A DNA stretch of 64,000 nucleotides from Azospirillaceae bacterium. Lineage in GTDB: Bacteria; Pseudomonadota; Alphaproteobacteria; Azospirillales; Azospirillaceae. The notes below the pieces were generated by a model. The model was not told the origin of the DNA and searched no databases. It worked only from the letters and a program-made list of their open reading frames with translations. Every line of letters starts with the position of its first letter. Position 1 is the first letter of the stretch. A program made the translations under genes and the position numbers. This document shows positions 9,514 through 19,050 of this stretch, piece after piece. The stretch lies in contig DASQNC010000025.1 in NCBI GenBank assembly GCA_035645145.1, positions 310,001 through 374,000 of the forward strand, given 5' to 3'.

Positions 9514-10302
9514 TCAAGCCTCCTTGCGCCGGATCCACACGGGCTGGAACGCGCCGTCCTGGCGGATCTCCACCCGCCCCTCCTTGGCCAGTTCGAGACT
9601 CGCCACCAGGGTGGACGCGAGGACGGAACGGCCGACCAGCCCGTCCTGAAGGCCGGGCGGCAGGAAGCTGGCCAGGGCCGACCAGTCGGGCAGACGGCCG
9701 ACGATGTCGCGCAGCCGGCCCAAGGCCTCCTCGACCGAATAGAGCGTCCATTCCGGGATCGTGTAGTCCCGGTCGGCCTCCTTGCGCCGCCGGACGTCGG
9801 CATAGGCGCGCAGCAGGTCGTAGAGCGAGACGTCCACGACCGTCCTTTCGGCCCGCTCCGGGATTTCCGGCGCGCCGCGGGCGAAAACGTCCCGACCGAG
9901 CTGCGGACGCGCGAACAGTTTGGCCGCGACGTCCCGCATCGCCTCCAGGCGCTGCAACTGGAAGGCCAGGGCCTGGGCCATGTCCTCGGCCGTCTCGCCC
10001 TCCGGCGGATCGGGCTCCGGCAACAGCATCCGGGATTTCAGGTATGCCAGCCACGCCGCCATGACCAGATAGTCGGCCGCCAGCTCCAGGCGGATCCGCC
10101 GCGCCTCGGCCACGAAGGCGAGGTACTGGTCGGCCAGCTGCAGGATCGAAATCCGCGCCAGATCAACCTTCTGGTCGCGCGCGAGCGCCAGAAGCACGTC
10201 GATCGGCCCCTCGAAACCGTTCAGGTCCAGGACCAGGGCTTCGGGCCCGGCGCGCCGCCCCTCGACGCCCGGCCCCGCTAGGTCCGCGTTGGCGGCACTC
10301 AT
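9514..10302 (-). CDS. scpA: Segregation and condensation protein ScpA
   Basis: A protein of 262 residues. The N-terminal kleisin motif reads FEGPIDVLLALARDQKVDL, followed by YLVMAAWLAYLKSRMLLP, both standard in ScpA. The C-terminal winged helix ends VWIRRKEA. As the kleisin it bridges the Smc heads and recruits ScpB. Its ATG overlaps the stop of the upstream M50 peptidase gene as ATGA. No smc gene is in the window. Confidence 0.93.
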   Translation of the reverse strand: MSAANADLAGPGVEGRRAGPEALVLDLNGFEGPIDVLLALARDQKVDLARISILQLADQYLAFVAEARRIRLELAADYLVMAAWLAYLKSRMLLPEPDPPEGETAEDMAQALAFQLQRLEAMRDVAAKLFARPQLGRDVFARGAPEIPERAERTVVDVSLYDLLRAYADVRRRKEADRDYTIPEWTLYSVEEALGRLRDIVGRLPDWSALASFLPPGLQDGLVGRSVLASTLVASLELAKEGRVEIRQDGAFQPVWIRRKEA

Positions 10303-10997
10303 GCCAAGCCGGTGGTCCGCAGGATGACGCCGCGGAACCAATCCTCGACCGGCAACAGAATTGCCGGCAGGACCGACCAGTCCTGACCCAATTGCGACCC
10401 GATCATGGGGATGAGCACGATCACCGCCATGAGCGTCAGCATGCCGTACTGCTCGAACCGTGCGAGCGGACGGGCCAACGGCCGCGGCAGCACGCCGACC
10501 GCGACCCGCCCGCCGTCCAGCGGCGGGATCGGCAGCATGTTGAAGATCATCAGGATCAGGTTGATGGTGATGGAGTAGACGAGCACCTGGATCGACCAGT
10601 CCCGCAGCCAGGCCGGCGCCTCGATCGCCAGATGCAGCAGCAGCGCCGAGGCGAAGGCGAGCACCAGGTTGATCGCCGGCCCGGCCAATGCCACCAGCAC
10701 CATGCCCCATCGCGGATTGCGCAGGCGCATGAAGTCCACCGGCACCGGCTTGGCCCACCCGATCACGAAGGGCGGCCATTGCCCCACCAGGAACTGGCCC
10801 AGCGCCAGGAGGCCGGGCAGCAGCAGCGTGCCGAACGGGTCGATGTGCCGGACCGGGTTGAAGCTGACGCGGCCCAGCCGCAGGGCCGTGTCGTCGCCGA
10901 GCTTCCACGCCGCCCAGCCGTGCGCCGCCTCGTGGAAGGTGATCGCCACGATGATCGGCAGGGCCAGGACGGAAATGGCGAGGATGACGTTTTCCAT
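10299..10997 (-). CDS. Site-2 protease family (M50) membrane zinc metallopeptidase
   Basis: A protein of 232 residues with about five transmembrane helices. The zinc motif HEAAH (HExxH) lies in the first helix region (residues 22-26) and the second metal-ligand motif is in NMLPIPPLDGGR. This is the short YwhC/group-III M50 type without PDZ domain. It would cut within the membrane; its substrate is unknown. It begins four bases after nagZ and its stop overlaps the scpA start, an arrangement conserved in many alphaproteobacteria. Confidence 0.9.
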   Translation of the reverse strand: MENVILAISVLALPIIVAITFHEAAHGWAAWKLGDDTALRLGRVSFNPVRHIDPFGTLLLPGLLALGQFLVGQWPPFVIGWAKPVPVDFMRLRNPRWGMVLVALAGPAINLVLAFASALLLHLAIEAPAWLRDWSIQVLVYSITINLILMIFNMLPIPPLDGGRVAVGVLPRPLARPLARFEQYGMLTLMAVIVLIPMIGSQLGQDWSVLPAILLPVEDWFRGVILRTTGLA

Positions 10998-11001
10998 CCG
11001 C

Positions 11002-12051
11002 CTACACCGTCGCCCCGGCGAGGAGGAAGTCCAGGCGTGCGTGCCCTTCCGCGGTGTCGAAGGCGTCGGGCTCGGCGACCGGATAGGTGCGTGCCCGCTC
11101 CCATCGCAACACGGCCTCGGGCGTCAGCGGGGGGATTTCGGCCGCGATGGCCGCCATCTGGACGAAATCGCCATTGCAGTGGAGGACCGCGTCGCAGCCG
11201 GCCGCCAGCACCGCCTTGGCCCGCTGCGCCTGGGTGCCCCCCAACGCCTCCATGACGATGTCGTCGGAGAACAGGAAGCCATCGAAGCGGAACTCGCCGC
11301 GGATGATGTTGGCGATGATCTTGGGCGACACGCTGGCCGGACTGACCGGGTCGAGTGCCGTGTAGACCACATGCGCCACCATGGCGACGGGCAGCGCCTG
11401 CAAGGCATGGAACGGCATGAAGTCGACGGTCTGGAGATCCGCCAACGGCGCCGTGACACGCGGCGTCTCCAGATGGCTGTCCACCACGGCCCGTCCGTGA
11501 CCCGGCAGATGCTTGACCACCGGCAGCACGCCGCCGCGCAGCAGTCCGGCGGCAAGCGCCCGGCAAAGGGTCGCCACAAGGTCCGGGTCCGCCGCGAAGG
11601 CACGGTCGCCGATGGCGTCCGTCGTTTCCGGCAGCAGCACGTCGGCCACCGGAGCGCAGTCGACGTCGACCCCCAGCGGGCGCAGCTTCTCGGCGAGGAG
11701 GCGGCCGGCGAGCAGCGCGGCTTCGGCCCCCGCATCCGGGTCCCGTTCCGCCAGCTCGCCGATGCGCCGCATGGGCGGCAGGGACGGCCAGACGGGTGGG
11801 CGCAGCCGCTGCACCCGTCCGCCCTCCTCGTCCACCAGCACCGGAGCGTCCCCCCGCCCGACCAGTTCGCGGAACGAGTCGGTCAGGGCCCGAACCTGGG
11901 CCGGGGTTTCACAGTTGCGTCGGAACAGGATCAGGCCGAACGGGTCCGCATCGCGGAACAGCGCGCGCTCGTCCTCCGTCAGCCGTGGACCGGCGCAGCC
12001 GAAAACGGCCGCCAGCGGCGCTTTACGGCCGGACGATGATGCAGGGGGCAT
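11002..12051 (-). CDS. nagZ: Beta-N-acetylhexosaminidase NagZ (GH3)
   Basis: A protein of 349 residues, normal for NagZ. The catalytic His/Asp loop is KHLPGHGRAVVDSH and the nucleophile Asp lies in LFSDDIVMEAL; the substrate pocket motif FGLILFRRN is also conserved. It removes GlcNAc from 1,6-anhydroMurNAc peptides in the cytoplasm during cell-wall recycling, the step that also controls AmpC-type beta-lactamases in some bacteria. The ATG at 12051 lies inside the end of the SPOR gene (29-base overlap). Confidence 0.93.
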   Translation of the reverse strand: MPPASSSGRKAPLAAVFGCAGPRLTEDERALFRDADPFGLILFRRNCETPAQVRALTDSFRELVGRGDAPVLVDEEGGRVQRLRPPVWPSLPPMRRIGELAERDPDAGAEAALLAGRLLAEKLRPLGVDVDCAPVADVLLPETTDAIGDRAFAADPDLVATLCRALAAGLLRGGVLPVVKHLPGHGRAVVDSHLETPRVTAPLADLQTVDFMPFHALQALPVAMVAHVVYTALDPVSPASVSPKIIANIIRGEFRFDGFLFSDDIVMEALGGTQAQRAKAVLAAGCDAVLHCNGDFVQMAAIAAEIPPLTPEAVLRWERARTYPVAEPDAFDTAEGHARLDFLLAGATV

Positions 12052-12952
12052 TTGCGGCCTTCAGCTCGTCGCAGATGGCAAGGGCTCGGATTTCGCCGAC
12101 GGGGCCGGCGACCAGTCGGTAGACGGTTCGCTCCCCGACCTGCGCACGGCTGACCGAGAGCCTGAGATCGCCGAGCGCGCCGGGGAACCGGCGGGTCAGG
12201 CGCGCCCACTCGGACTTGGCGGCTTCCTCGCTCGAAACCGAGCCGAGTTGCAGGCGGGTTCCGCCGGCCGGCGGTGGGGGTGGCGGGGGCGGCGCGATGG
12301 CCGCGGCCTGCACGGGCGCGGGCACCGGGTTCTCGGTCGCGGGGGCCGGGTTCGGGGTCGCCGTCCCCGGGACCGCGGTGACCTGCGGCAGCGGCGATGC
12401 GGCCGGCTGCGGCGATCCTTCGGGCAGAGGCGGCGGCGGCGGGCGCTGCGCGGACGGTTGAGGGGACGGGGGCGGCGGAGATTGGAGCGGCATCTGGACG
12501 ACCACCGCCGGGGCGGGCGTGGTCGCAGGCGCAGTGGTTTCCGGGGCCGGCGCTTCGGGCTGGGGGGCGGCAGCCGGTGCGGGAGGCTGGACCGCCGCCT
12601 GCGGCGGGGGCGGCGGGACCGGCCGCGGCAGGGGATCCTCCGGCGGCGGCAGCAGGCGTTCGATTTCGGGCTTTGCCTGTCGATCGGGGTGCAGGCGCCC
12701 GAAGACCAGCCGGTCCTGGTGCGGCATCTCGTATCCGCCCGGATCCTCCGGCTTCATCTTGTACGGCGTCGTGTCCGCCTGGAGGAGCAGCACCGAATCG
12801 TCGGACACCCCGCTCCCGCCGGACAGCCAAGCCCCCACGCCGCCGACGACGCCCAAGGCCGCAAGCGCCAGCAGGATCCGCCGCAAGGGCTTGCGCCGGG
12901 GTGCCGGCGCAGGGGCCAACGGATCGTCGTCGGGGGACTCGAAATCGATCAA
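12023..12952 (-). CDS. SPOR-domain protein with single N-terminal membrane anchor
   Basis: A protein of 309 residues. A short cytoplasmic part rich in Arg/Pro precedes one transmembrane helix (about 24-45, [18 protein letters not shown]). A very long Pro/Ala/Gln linker spans the periplasm, and the C-terminal SPOR domain (about 225-305) starts [24 protein letters not shown] domains bind denuded glycans at the division septum, so a role in cell division or septal wall remodelling is likely. The start is a TTG overlapping the argS stop (TTGA); no better ATG exists before the membrane helix. Confidence 0.85.
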   Translation of the reverse strand: MIDFESPDDDPLAPAPAPRRKPLRRILLALAALGVVGGVGAWLSGGSGVSDDSVLLLQADTTPYKMKPEDPGGYEMPHQDRLVFGRLHPDRQAKPEIERLLPPPEDPLPRPVPPPPPQAAVQPPAPAAAPQPEAPAPETTAPATTPAPAVVVQMPLQSPPPPSPQPSAQRPPPPPLPEGSPQPAASPLPQVTAVPGTATPNPAPATENPVPAPVQAAAIAPPPPPPPPAGGTRLQLGSVSSEEAAKSEWARLTRRFPGALGDLRLSVSRAQVGERTVYRLVAGPVGEIRALAICDELKAANAPCIIVRP

Positions 12953-14706
12953 CCGCGAAGCTCCTCGACAGGTTCGACACCCATGACCCGCAGCCCCGAC
13001 GCGATGACCAGCGCGACCGCCTTGACCAGGGCCAGACGGGCGTGCGTCAGGCCGGCGTCCTCGTCCACCAGGAAGCGCAGGCTGGCGTCGTCCTTGCCAC
13101 GGTTCCACAGGGCGTGGAACGCCGCCGCAAGGTCATGGAGGTAGAAGGCGACCCGGTGCGCTTCATGCGCCTCGGCGGCCCCTTCGACCAGCCGCGGCCA
13201 ACCGGCCATGATCTTGACCAGTTCCATCTCCTCCGGCTCGTCCAGCCGGTCCAGCGGTGCTCCGGCCAGCGCCTCGGGCGAAACCGCATCCGCCCCCATC
13301 CGTTCGGCCGCATGGCGCAGCACGGACTGGCAGCGGGCGTGCGCGTACTGGACGTAGAAGACCGGGTTTTCCTTGGACTGCTCGGTGACCTTGGCCAGGT
13401 CGAAGTCCAGCGCCTGGTCGTTGCGGCGCGTCAGCATGATGAAGCGCAGCACGTCCTTGCCGACGGCATCCATGACGTCGGACATGGTCACGAACGTCCC
13501 GGCCCGCTTGGACATCTTCACGGGCTGGCCGTTCTGCATCAGGTGGACGAGCTGGCAGAGCTTCACGTCCAGCTCGCCCTGCCCGCCGGTCACGGCCTTC
13601 GTGGCAGCCTGCATCCGCTTGACGTAGCCGCCGTGGTCGGCGCCAAGGACATCGATCAGCACGGGCGTTCCCCGGTTGAACTTGTCCAGGTGATAGGCAA
13701 TGTCGTTGGCGAAGTAGGTGTAAGAACCGTCGGACTTCTTCAGCGGCCGGTCCACGTCGTCGCCGTAGTCCGTTGCCCGGAAAAGGGTTTGCGGACGCGG
13801 CTCCCAATCGTCGGGTTTCTTGCCTTTGGGCGGCTCCAGCACACCCGTGTAGATCAGGCCCCGCTCCTCGAGGGCCGCCAACGCCCGATCGACGGCCCCG
13901 CTGGCCACCAGCGCGCGCTCGGACGTGAAGACGTCGTGCCGGACGCCCAGCCGCAGAAGGTCGGCCTTGATCCAGCCCATGATGATCTCGACCGCCGACT
14001 CGCGCATGGCCCGCAGCCATTCGGACTCGGGCGCCGACACCCAACGCGCGCCATCGCGCTGGGCGATGGCCGCACCGACCTCCTTCAGATACTCGCCCGG
14101 GTACATGCCGGCCGGGATCTCGCCGATGTCCTCGCCCAGCGCCTCGCGGTAGCGCAGGAAGGTGGACCGGGCCAGCACGTCGACCTGGGCCCCGGCGTCG
14201 TTGATGTAGTACTCGCGCGTGACCGCGTAGCCCGCCTTCTCCAGCAGGGCCGCCAGCGCATCGCCAACGACAGCGCCGCGGGCATGGGCCGCGTGCAACG
14301 GTCCCGTCGGGTTGGCCGAGACGTATTCCACATTCACCCGGCGCCCGCGGCCGATGTCGCTGTCCCCATAGCGCAGGCCCTCGGCCAGCACCTGCTTCAG
14401 CGTTTCGCGCCAGCGCGCCGGGCTGAGCCGCCAGTTGAGGAAGCCGGGTCCCGCCACCGAGACCTCGAGCACGTCCGGCAGCCCCCGGAGCCGGGCCGCG
14501 AGGGCGTCGGCAAGGGCGCGCGGCGGCTTGCCCGCCGGCTTGGCCAGCACCATTGCCGCGTTGGTCGACAACTCGCCGTGGGACGGGTCGCGCGGCGGCT
14601 CCACCGCGACCTTGGACAGGTCGAGATCCGCGGGCAGCTCGCCGGCTGCGGACATTTCCTTCAGGAGCGACTCAACTTCGCCCTGGAACGTTTTGAAAAT
14701 GCTCAT
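12949..14706 (-). CDS. argS: Arginyl-tRNA synthetase
   Basis: A protein of 585 residues, normal for ArgRS. The N-terminal Add-1 tRNA-binding domain is followed by the class I core with the HIGH-like motif [15 protein letters not shown] (130-144) and the KMSKS-like loop VKMSKRAG. The C-terminal anticodon-binding DALR domain ends near the stop. It charges tRNA-Arg. It starts six bases after dgt and its stop overlaps the SPOR start. Confidence 0.96.
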   Translation of the reverse strand: MSIFKTFQGEVESLLKEMSAAGELPADLDLSKVAVEPPRDPSHGELSTNAAMVLAKPAGKPPRALADALAARLRGLPDVLEVSVAGPGFLNWRLSPARWRETLKQVLAEGLRYGDSDIGRGRRVNVEYVSANPTGPLHAAHARGAVVGDALAALLEKAGYAVTREYYINDAGAQVDVLARSTFLRYREALGEDIGEIPAGMYPGEYLKEVGAAIAQRDGARWVSAPESEWLRAMRESAVEIIMGWIKADLLRLGVRHDVFTSERALVASGAVDRALAALEERGLIYTGVLEPPKGKKPDDWEPRPQTLFRATDYGDDVDRPLKKSDGSYTYFANDIAYHLDKFNRGTPVLIDVLGADHGGYVKRMQAATKAVTGGQGELDVKLCQLVHLMQNGQPVKMSKRAGTFVTMSDVMDAVGKDVLRFIMLTRRNDQALDFDLAKVTEQSKENPVFYVQYAHARCQSVLRHAAERMGADAVSPEALAGAPLDRLDEPEEMELVKIMAGWPRLVEGAAEAHEAHRVAFYLHDLAAAFHALWNRGKDDASLRFLVDEDAGLTHARLALVKAVALVIASGLRVMGVEPVEELRG

Positions 14707-14712
14707 GTCGGC

Positions 14713-15963
14713 TCAGGTCTTCGCATCCATGTCGAAAAGCCGGTCGTGTTCCGCCAGGGCGAAACGGTCGGTCATGCCGGCAATGTAGTCCGCCACCGCG
14801 CGCGCCTGCGCCCGCTGGTCGCCGCCCGCGAACCGGGCCTGCCAATCGGTGGGCAGGCAGTCGGGCTCGGCCATGAACAGGTCGAACAGGTCGCGCACGA
14901 CCCGGCGCGCCTTGCTCATCATCCGGTTCACCTTGTAGTGCCGGTACATGCGCTGACGCAGGAAGGCGCGCAAGAGGCGGTCGTGCGCGCGCATCTCCTC
15001 GCTGAAGGCGACCATGGGCCGGCCGGCGTGGCGCACGTCCTCGGCGGTTTCCACCCCCGCCTCGGCGATGCGGCGGCGGGTTTCCGTCACGAGGTCGTTC
15101 ACCATGCGGTCGATCATGCGCCGGATCAACTCGTGCACCAGCCGCCCGTGCTCGAGGCCGGGATGCGCGGCGAGCACCTCACGCAGGACCGGCCCGACTA
15201 AAGGCAGCTCGACCAGATCGTCCACCGTGAACAGACCGGCACGCAGGCCGTCGTCGATGTCGTGGTTGTTGTAGGCGATGTCATCCGCCAGGGCTGCGAC
15301 CTGCGCCTCGGCCGAGGCATGGGTCGCCAGCTCCAGATCCCAATCCGCGTTGACGCGCTCCACGGTTTCCGGCAGCCGCGCGCCGTCGCCGAGCGGCAGA
15401 AGCGGACCGTTGTGCTTCACCACCCCTTCCAGCGCCTCCCACGTCAGGTTCAACCCGTCGAAGGCGGCGTAGCGTTGCTCGAGCCGGGTGAGGATGCGCA
15501 GGGACTGGTCGTTGTGGCTGAACCCGCCCCAGGGCGCCATGCACTCCGACAGCGCATCCTCGCCGGCATGGCCGAAGGGCGTGTGGCCGAGGTCGTGGGC
15601 CAGGGCCACCGCCTCGGCCAGTTCCTCGTTCAGCCCCAGCGTGCGGCAGATCGAGCGTGCGATCTGCGCCACCTCGATGCTGTGGGTCAGCCGGGTGCGG
15701 AAATAATCGCCCTCGTGGTAGACGAAGACCTGGGTCTTGTATTGCAGCTTGCGGAACGCGCCGGCGTGGATCACGCGGTCGCGGTCGCGCTGAAACGGGC
15801 TGCGCGTCGGGCTTTCGGGTTCGGCGAAGCGGCGGCCGCGCGTCCGGTCGGGACGGGCGGCATAAGGGGCCACGCCCTGCCCGCCCCTCTCGAACACGGG
15901 TGGTGCGGGCGCGGCGGAGGTGCCCGGCGGCTGCGGGCTTGTCCGGGTCGGGTCGGCCATCAT
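14713..15963 (-). CDS. dgt: dGTP triphosphohydrolase-like HD phosphohydrolase
   Basis: A protein of 416 residues. The HD metal site is intact: His94 in THSIEVAQIARS, and His123-Asp124 in AHDLGHTPFGHAGE, with a later Asp in ALADDIAYNNHDIDDG. This is the shorter dGTPase-like class common in alphaproteobacteria, which hydrolyses dNTPs to nucleosides and triphosphate; exact nucleotide preference cannot be seen. Two adjacent ATGs (15963, 15960) are possible starts. It heads the minus-strand run into argS and is divergent from erpA across a palindrome-rich spacer. Confidence 0.9.
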   Translation of the reverse strand: MMADPTRTSPQPPGTSAAPAPPVFERGGQGVAPYAARPDRTRGRRFAEPESPTRSPFQRDRDRVIHAGAFRKLQYKTQVFVYHEGDYFRTRLTHSIEVAQIARSICRTLGLNEELAEAVALAHDLGHTPFGHAGEDALSECMAPWGGFSHNDQSLRILTRLEQRYAAFDGLNLTWEALEGVVKHNGPLLPLGDGARLPETVERVNADWDLELATHASAEAQVAALADDIAYNNHDIDDGLRAGLFTVDDLVELPLVGPVLREVLAAHPGLEHGRLVHELIRRMIDRMVNDLVTETRRRIAEAGVETAEDVRHAGRPMVAFSEEMRAHDRLLRAFLRQRMYRHYKVNRMMSKARRVVRDLFDLFMAEPDCLPTDWQARFAGGDQRAQARAVADYIAGMTDRFALAEHDRLFDMDAKT

Positions 15964-15975
15964 GGGGCGCACCCT

Positions 15976-16023
15976 AGAGCAAATCCCGCTCAGGCGGAAC
16001 CGCCTGAGCGGAAGGTTTGCTCT
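15976..16023. repeat. Nested perfect palindrome in the dgt-erpA divergent spacer
   Basis: An inner pair of 12-base arms (CCGCTCAGGCGG at 15986-15997 and its complement at 16000-16011) is separated by only two bases. An outer pair of 8-base arms (AGAGCAAA at 15976 and TTTGCTCT at 16016-16023) flanks it. A terminator makes little sense here because both neighbouring genes are transcribed away from it. A REP-type extragenic palindrome is the better explanation. Confidence 0.7.
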
Positions 16024-16037
16024 GTCAAACAAGCAGA

Positions 16038-16076
16038 TAGAGCACGGCCCGATCCATGGGATCGGGCCGTGCTCTA
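16038..16076. repeat. 18-base perfect palindrome with 3-base loop (REP-like)
   Basis: The left arm TAGAGCACGGCCCGATCC (16038-16055) and its exact complement (16059-16076) flank the loop ATG. It lies 15 bases after the first palindrome. The core GCACGGCCCGATCC is shared, with small changes, by the hairpin inside the oxidase operon at 23872, and the CCCGATCC/GGATCGGG part by the hairpin at 59741. This supports a dispersed palindrome family. Confidence 0.75.
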
Positions 16077-16180
16077 GGAGCGTGGGCCTGCGGGCGCAAC
16101 CACCGGCCTTTGACCCGCGGCGCCCGAGTGCCTAAATAGGAGGAAGAGTTTGACCGGATTTGGACGCTGGAGGTTCCCAC

Positions 16181-16555
16181 ATGCCCGACGGCGCACCCAC
16201 CACTGCGGGTGAGACCGCCACCGCCGGCCGCGACGTGGTCCTGACCGAAAGCGCGGCCCGGCGAATCGCCGCACTGCGCCGGCAGGAGGGCGACGACAGC
16301 CTGATGCTGCGCCTGACCGTGTCGGGCGGCGGCTGCTCCGGCTTCCAGTACGCATTCGGCTTCGACAAGACCATCACCGAGGAAGACCGCACGTTCGAGC
16401 GGGACGGCGTCACGCTGGTGGTGGACGAGACCTCGCTCGACCTTCTCGCAGGCGCCGAGGTGGACTTCGTCGAGGACATGATGGGCGCTTCGTTCCAGAT
16501 CCGGAACCCGAACGCCTCGTCCAGCTGCGGCTGCGGCAACTCCTTCTCGCTGTGA
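16181..16555 (+). CDS. erpA: Iron-sulfur cluster insertion protein ErpA
   Basis: A protein of 124 residues, A-type Fe-S carrier (HesB/IscA family). The three cluster ligands are present: Cys52 in GGGCSGFQY, and Cys116 and Cys118 in SSSCGCGNSF. It receives Fe-S clusters from the assembly scaffold and passes them to target enzymes. The ATG at 16181 follows GGAGG with good spacing, so it is preferred over a TTG at 16160. It sits 16 bases before xthA; the dgt-erpA-xthA neighbourhood is common in alphaproteobacteria. Confidence 0.93.
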   Translation: MPDGAPTTAGETATAGRDVVLTESAARRIAALRRQEGDDSLMLRLTVSGGGCSGFQYAFGFDKTITEEDRTFERDGVTLVVDETSLDLLAGAEVDFVEDMMGASFQIRNPNASSSCGCGNSFSL

Positions 16556-16571
16556 CCGGCGCACCCGCTTC

Positions 16572-17357
16572 GTGAAGATCGCCACATTCAACGTCAATTC
16601 GGTCAAGGCGCGCCTGCCGAACATCCTGGCCTGGCTCGACCAGGCCGGACCCGAGGCCGCGCCGGACGTCCTGCTGTTCCAGGAACTCAAGTGCGAGGAG
16701 GCGGCGTTCCCCGCCGCCGTGTTCGAGGAGCGCGGCTATGCCTGCGCCGTTGCCGGCCAGAAAAGCTGGAACGGCGTTGCGATCCTGTCCCGGCGGGGCA
16801 TTGACGGGCCCGTGCGCAAAGCGCTGCCGGGGGATCCCGATGACGCGCAGGCGCGCTATGTGGAAGCGACGGTCGCCGGCATCCGCGTTGCTTCGATCTA
16901 CCTGCCCAACGGCAACCCGGTCGGAACCGAAAAGTACGACTACAAGCTGCGCTGGATGGCGCGGCTCAAAACCCATGTCCAGGCGCTGCTCAAGACCGAG
17001 GCCCCGGTGGTGCTGGGCGGCGACTACAATGTCATCCCCGAACCCGAGGACACCCACGATCCGGCGGCCTGGGCCGAGGACGCGCTGTTCCGGACCGAAA
17101 CCCGCCGGGCATTCCGGGAAATCCTGCACCTGGGCCTGACGGATGCCCTGCGCGCGGTCGACTCACGCCCGCACCTGTTCACGTTCTGGGATTACCAGGC
17201 CCGTTCGTTCGAGCGGGACAACGGCATCCGCATCGACCATTTCCTGCTTTCCCCCCAGGCCGCCGACCGGTTGAAGGGCTGCCGGGTGGACCGCTGGCCG
17301 CGTGGCCAGGAAAAGGCGTCGGACCACACGCCGGTGGTGCTGGAACTGGCGGACTGA
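16572..17357 (+). CDS. xthA: Exodeoxyribonuclease III (AP endonuclease)
   Basis: A protein of 261 residues, normal length. It has the N-terminal KIATFNVNSVKARL motif (Asn7), the metal Glu38 in LLFQELKCEE, the catalytic GGDYNVIPEPED block and the C-terminal His in EKASDHTPVVLE. It cuts DNA 5' to abasic sites and degrades 3' ends during base-excision repair. The start is GTG. It probably shares a transcript with erpA and converges on the M81 peptidase gene 54 bases later. Confidence 0.94.
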   Translation: MKIATFNVNSVKARLPNILAWLDQAGPEAAPDVLLFQELKCEEAAFPAAVFEERGYACAVAGQKSWNGVAILSRRGIDGPVRKALPGDPDDAQARYVEATVAGIRVASIYLPNGNPVGTEKYDYKLRWMARLKTHVQALLKTEAPVVLGGDYNVIPEPEDTHDPAAWAEDALFRTETRRAFREILHLGLTDALRAVDSRPHLFTFWDYQARSFERDNGIRIDHFLLSPQAADRLKGCRVDRWPRGQEKASDHTPVVLELAD

Positions 17358-17411
17358 ACGGCCGCGGCAGGCTGCCGGCGGCTTCCACCCTCTTTTGCGA
17401 GTGCCCTGCCC

Positions 17412-18950
17412 TCAGGCCCGCAGCCGGGGAGCGGCCTTCGGGCCGGCGAAGACCGGCCCCAATGGACGGAGCCGGACGCCCTTGCGGAGGCGGGTCCACG
17501 ACAGCTTGGCCGGATCGGCGACCACGGGGCCGGGTGCCTCGACCACCACGATCTCTTCCGCGATGGGCTGGAAGTCGGCCCGGAAATGGACCGAGCTTTT
17601 CAGGGCCAGGATCCTCTGTTCCGACGGCTCGACGCCGAGATGGCGGAACACGGACTGGTCGCCCGCCTGCATCTTCCGACTGGACACCGCCACGCGCACA
17701 TCGCCCTCGCCCTGCATCACGCGCAGCAGGGCCATGGGGCCGAGGCGGATGGGGAAGCCCTTCCACATCGGGCCGGTGCCGGTGACGCAACCGTCGCCCA
17801 GCCGTTCCACGCGCACGCGGCAATGGAACGGCGAATGGCCGGGCATGCCGGATTTCCCGCCGAGCGCCACATCCAGCTCCACGCCTTCCCCGGCGGCATG
17901 GGCGCGGGCCGCCACGTCCGGGTCGGCCAGAAGCCCCAGCACGGCGCCGCGCGCATTGCCGGCGACCAGGGCCTGGAGCAGGTGGACGGTGTCCGAGGGT
18001 CCGCCGCCGCCCGGATTGTCCTGGGTGTCGGCCAGCACGACCGGGCGGGTGGCCTCGTTGGCGCGGCGCACGGCGTAGGCCACGGCCTCGTCCGGCAACA
18101 GCAGCGTCCCGGCGAAGTCGGCTTCCTGCGCCAACACGGCGTCGGCCAACCGGTCGCACGCGGCCTGCGCGACCGCGGGGTCGTCGGCATAGACGGCCAC
18201 GCTGGGGCCGCAATCCGATATGTCGGCCGCCGGGAAACCCGGACAGAACGAGATCAGCGCGCCGGTTTCCGCCTCGATCTCCAACAAGCGCTGGTAAAGG
18301 CCCTGTGCGGGCTCGATCAGCGTGCACTGCCAAGTGATGGGGATCAGGAAGGGGATCTGCCGGAACGCCTTTGCCGGGCGGCGGCCGATCCGGACCATGC
18401 GGTCCAGCAGCCGGGCGGCCCGGGCGCCGGTCTCGGCCATGTCGACGTGGGGGTAGGTGCGGTAGGCGACCAGCCCGTCGGACGCCTCCACCATCAACCG
18501 GCTCACGTTGGCGTGCAGATCCAGGCTCGCCACCACCGGGACGTCCGGGCCGACCACGCCGCGGATACGGCGCAGCAATTCGCCTTCGGCATCGTGGTGG
18601 CTGTCCGAAACGCCGGCGCCGTGCAGGTCCAGGTACACCCCCTCCAGCGGCCCGGCGGACACCAGGTCGTGCAGCAGCAGGGCGCAGATCCGCTCGAACG
18701 CATCGTCGGTGATGTGGGCGGAGGGAACGGCGCCGCACCAGGACAGTGGCAACACGGCGTGGCCAAGGCGGGTCAACTCCTCGATCGCACCCGCGATGGG
18801 AAGGTTGACACCGGACATCCGCTGGAACAGTTCGCCGCCGCGCGAGAAAGGAGGCTGCCCGCCTCCTTCCAGGAAGTCGGCCCAGGTCGCCTTCTGCGGG
18901 GCGAAGGTGTTCGTCTCGTGCTGGAAGCCGCCGACGGCGATCCGCGGCAT
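17412..18950 (-). CDS. M81-family metallopeptidase (MlrC / microcystinase C-like)
   Basis: A protein of 512 residues, close to MlrC length. The N-terminal family motif HETNTFAP (11-18) and the metal-binding blocks VYLDLHGAG (106-114) and ASLDLHANVS (141-150) are intact, as is DTQDNPGGGGPSDT in the second domain. MlrC of Sphingomonas cleaves linearised microcystin, but most family members have unknown natural peptide substrates; toxin degradation should not be assumed. It is divergent from the ThuA-like gene with a 100-base spacer, so the two may be co-regulated. Confidence 0.88.
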   Translation of the reverse strand: MPRIAVGGFQHETNTFAPQKATWADFLEGGGQPPFSRGGELFQRMSGVNLPIAGAIEELTRLGHAVLPLSWCGAVPSAHITDDAFERICALLLHDLVSAGPLEGVYLDLHGAGVSDSHHDAEGELLRRIRGVVGPDVPVVASLDLHANVSRLMVEASDGLVAYRTYPHVDMAETGARAARLLDRMVRIGRRPAKAFRQIPFLIPITWQCTLIEPAQGLYQRLLEIEAETGALISFCPGFPAADISDCGPSVAVYADDPAVAQAACDRLADAVLAQEADFAGTLLLPDEAVAYAVRRANEATRPVVLADTQDNPGGGGPSDTVHLLQALVAGNARGAVLGLLADPDVAARAHAAGEGVELDVALGGKSGMPGHSPFHCRVRVERLGDGCVTGTGPMWKGFPIRLGPMALLRVMQGEGDVRVAVSSRKMQAGDQSVFRHLGVEPSEQRILALKSSVHFRADFQPIAEEIVVVEAPGPVVADPAKLSWTRLRKGVRLRPLGPVFAGPKAAPRLRA

Positions 18951-19050
18951 GTTGGAGATCTCCTACCCGTCCGGCCGAGGTTGCCGGTCCCCCACACCTG
19001 CCCTTATATCCTACCCCGGATCGGAGACGAATTCGAAAAATTTTAGGTGA

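Noticed and set aside
12397-15201. A very long open frame antisense to argS and dgt
   Set aside because: The sequence is low-complexity Arg/Gly/Ala/His-rich, it lies opposite two well-recognised essential genes and it has no motif; it is a by-product of high GC.
16038-16076. Interpretation of the perfect palindrome as an intrinsic terminator
   Set aside because: No gene ends toward it and no T-run follows; dgt and erpA both start next to this spacer.
17412-18950. Calling the M81 protein a microcystin-degrading enzyme
   Set aside because: No mlrA, mlrB or mlrD gene is nearby and the M81 family is far wider than toxin degradation.
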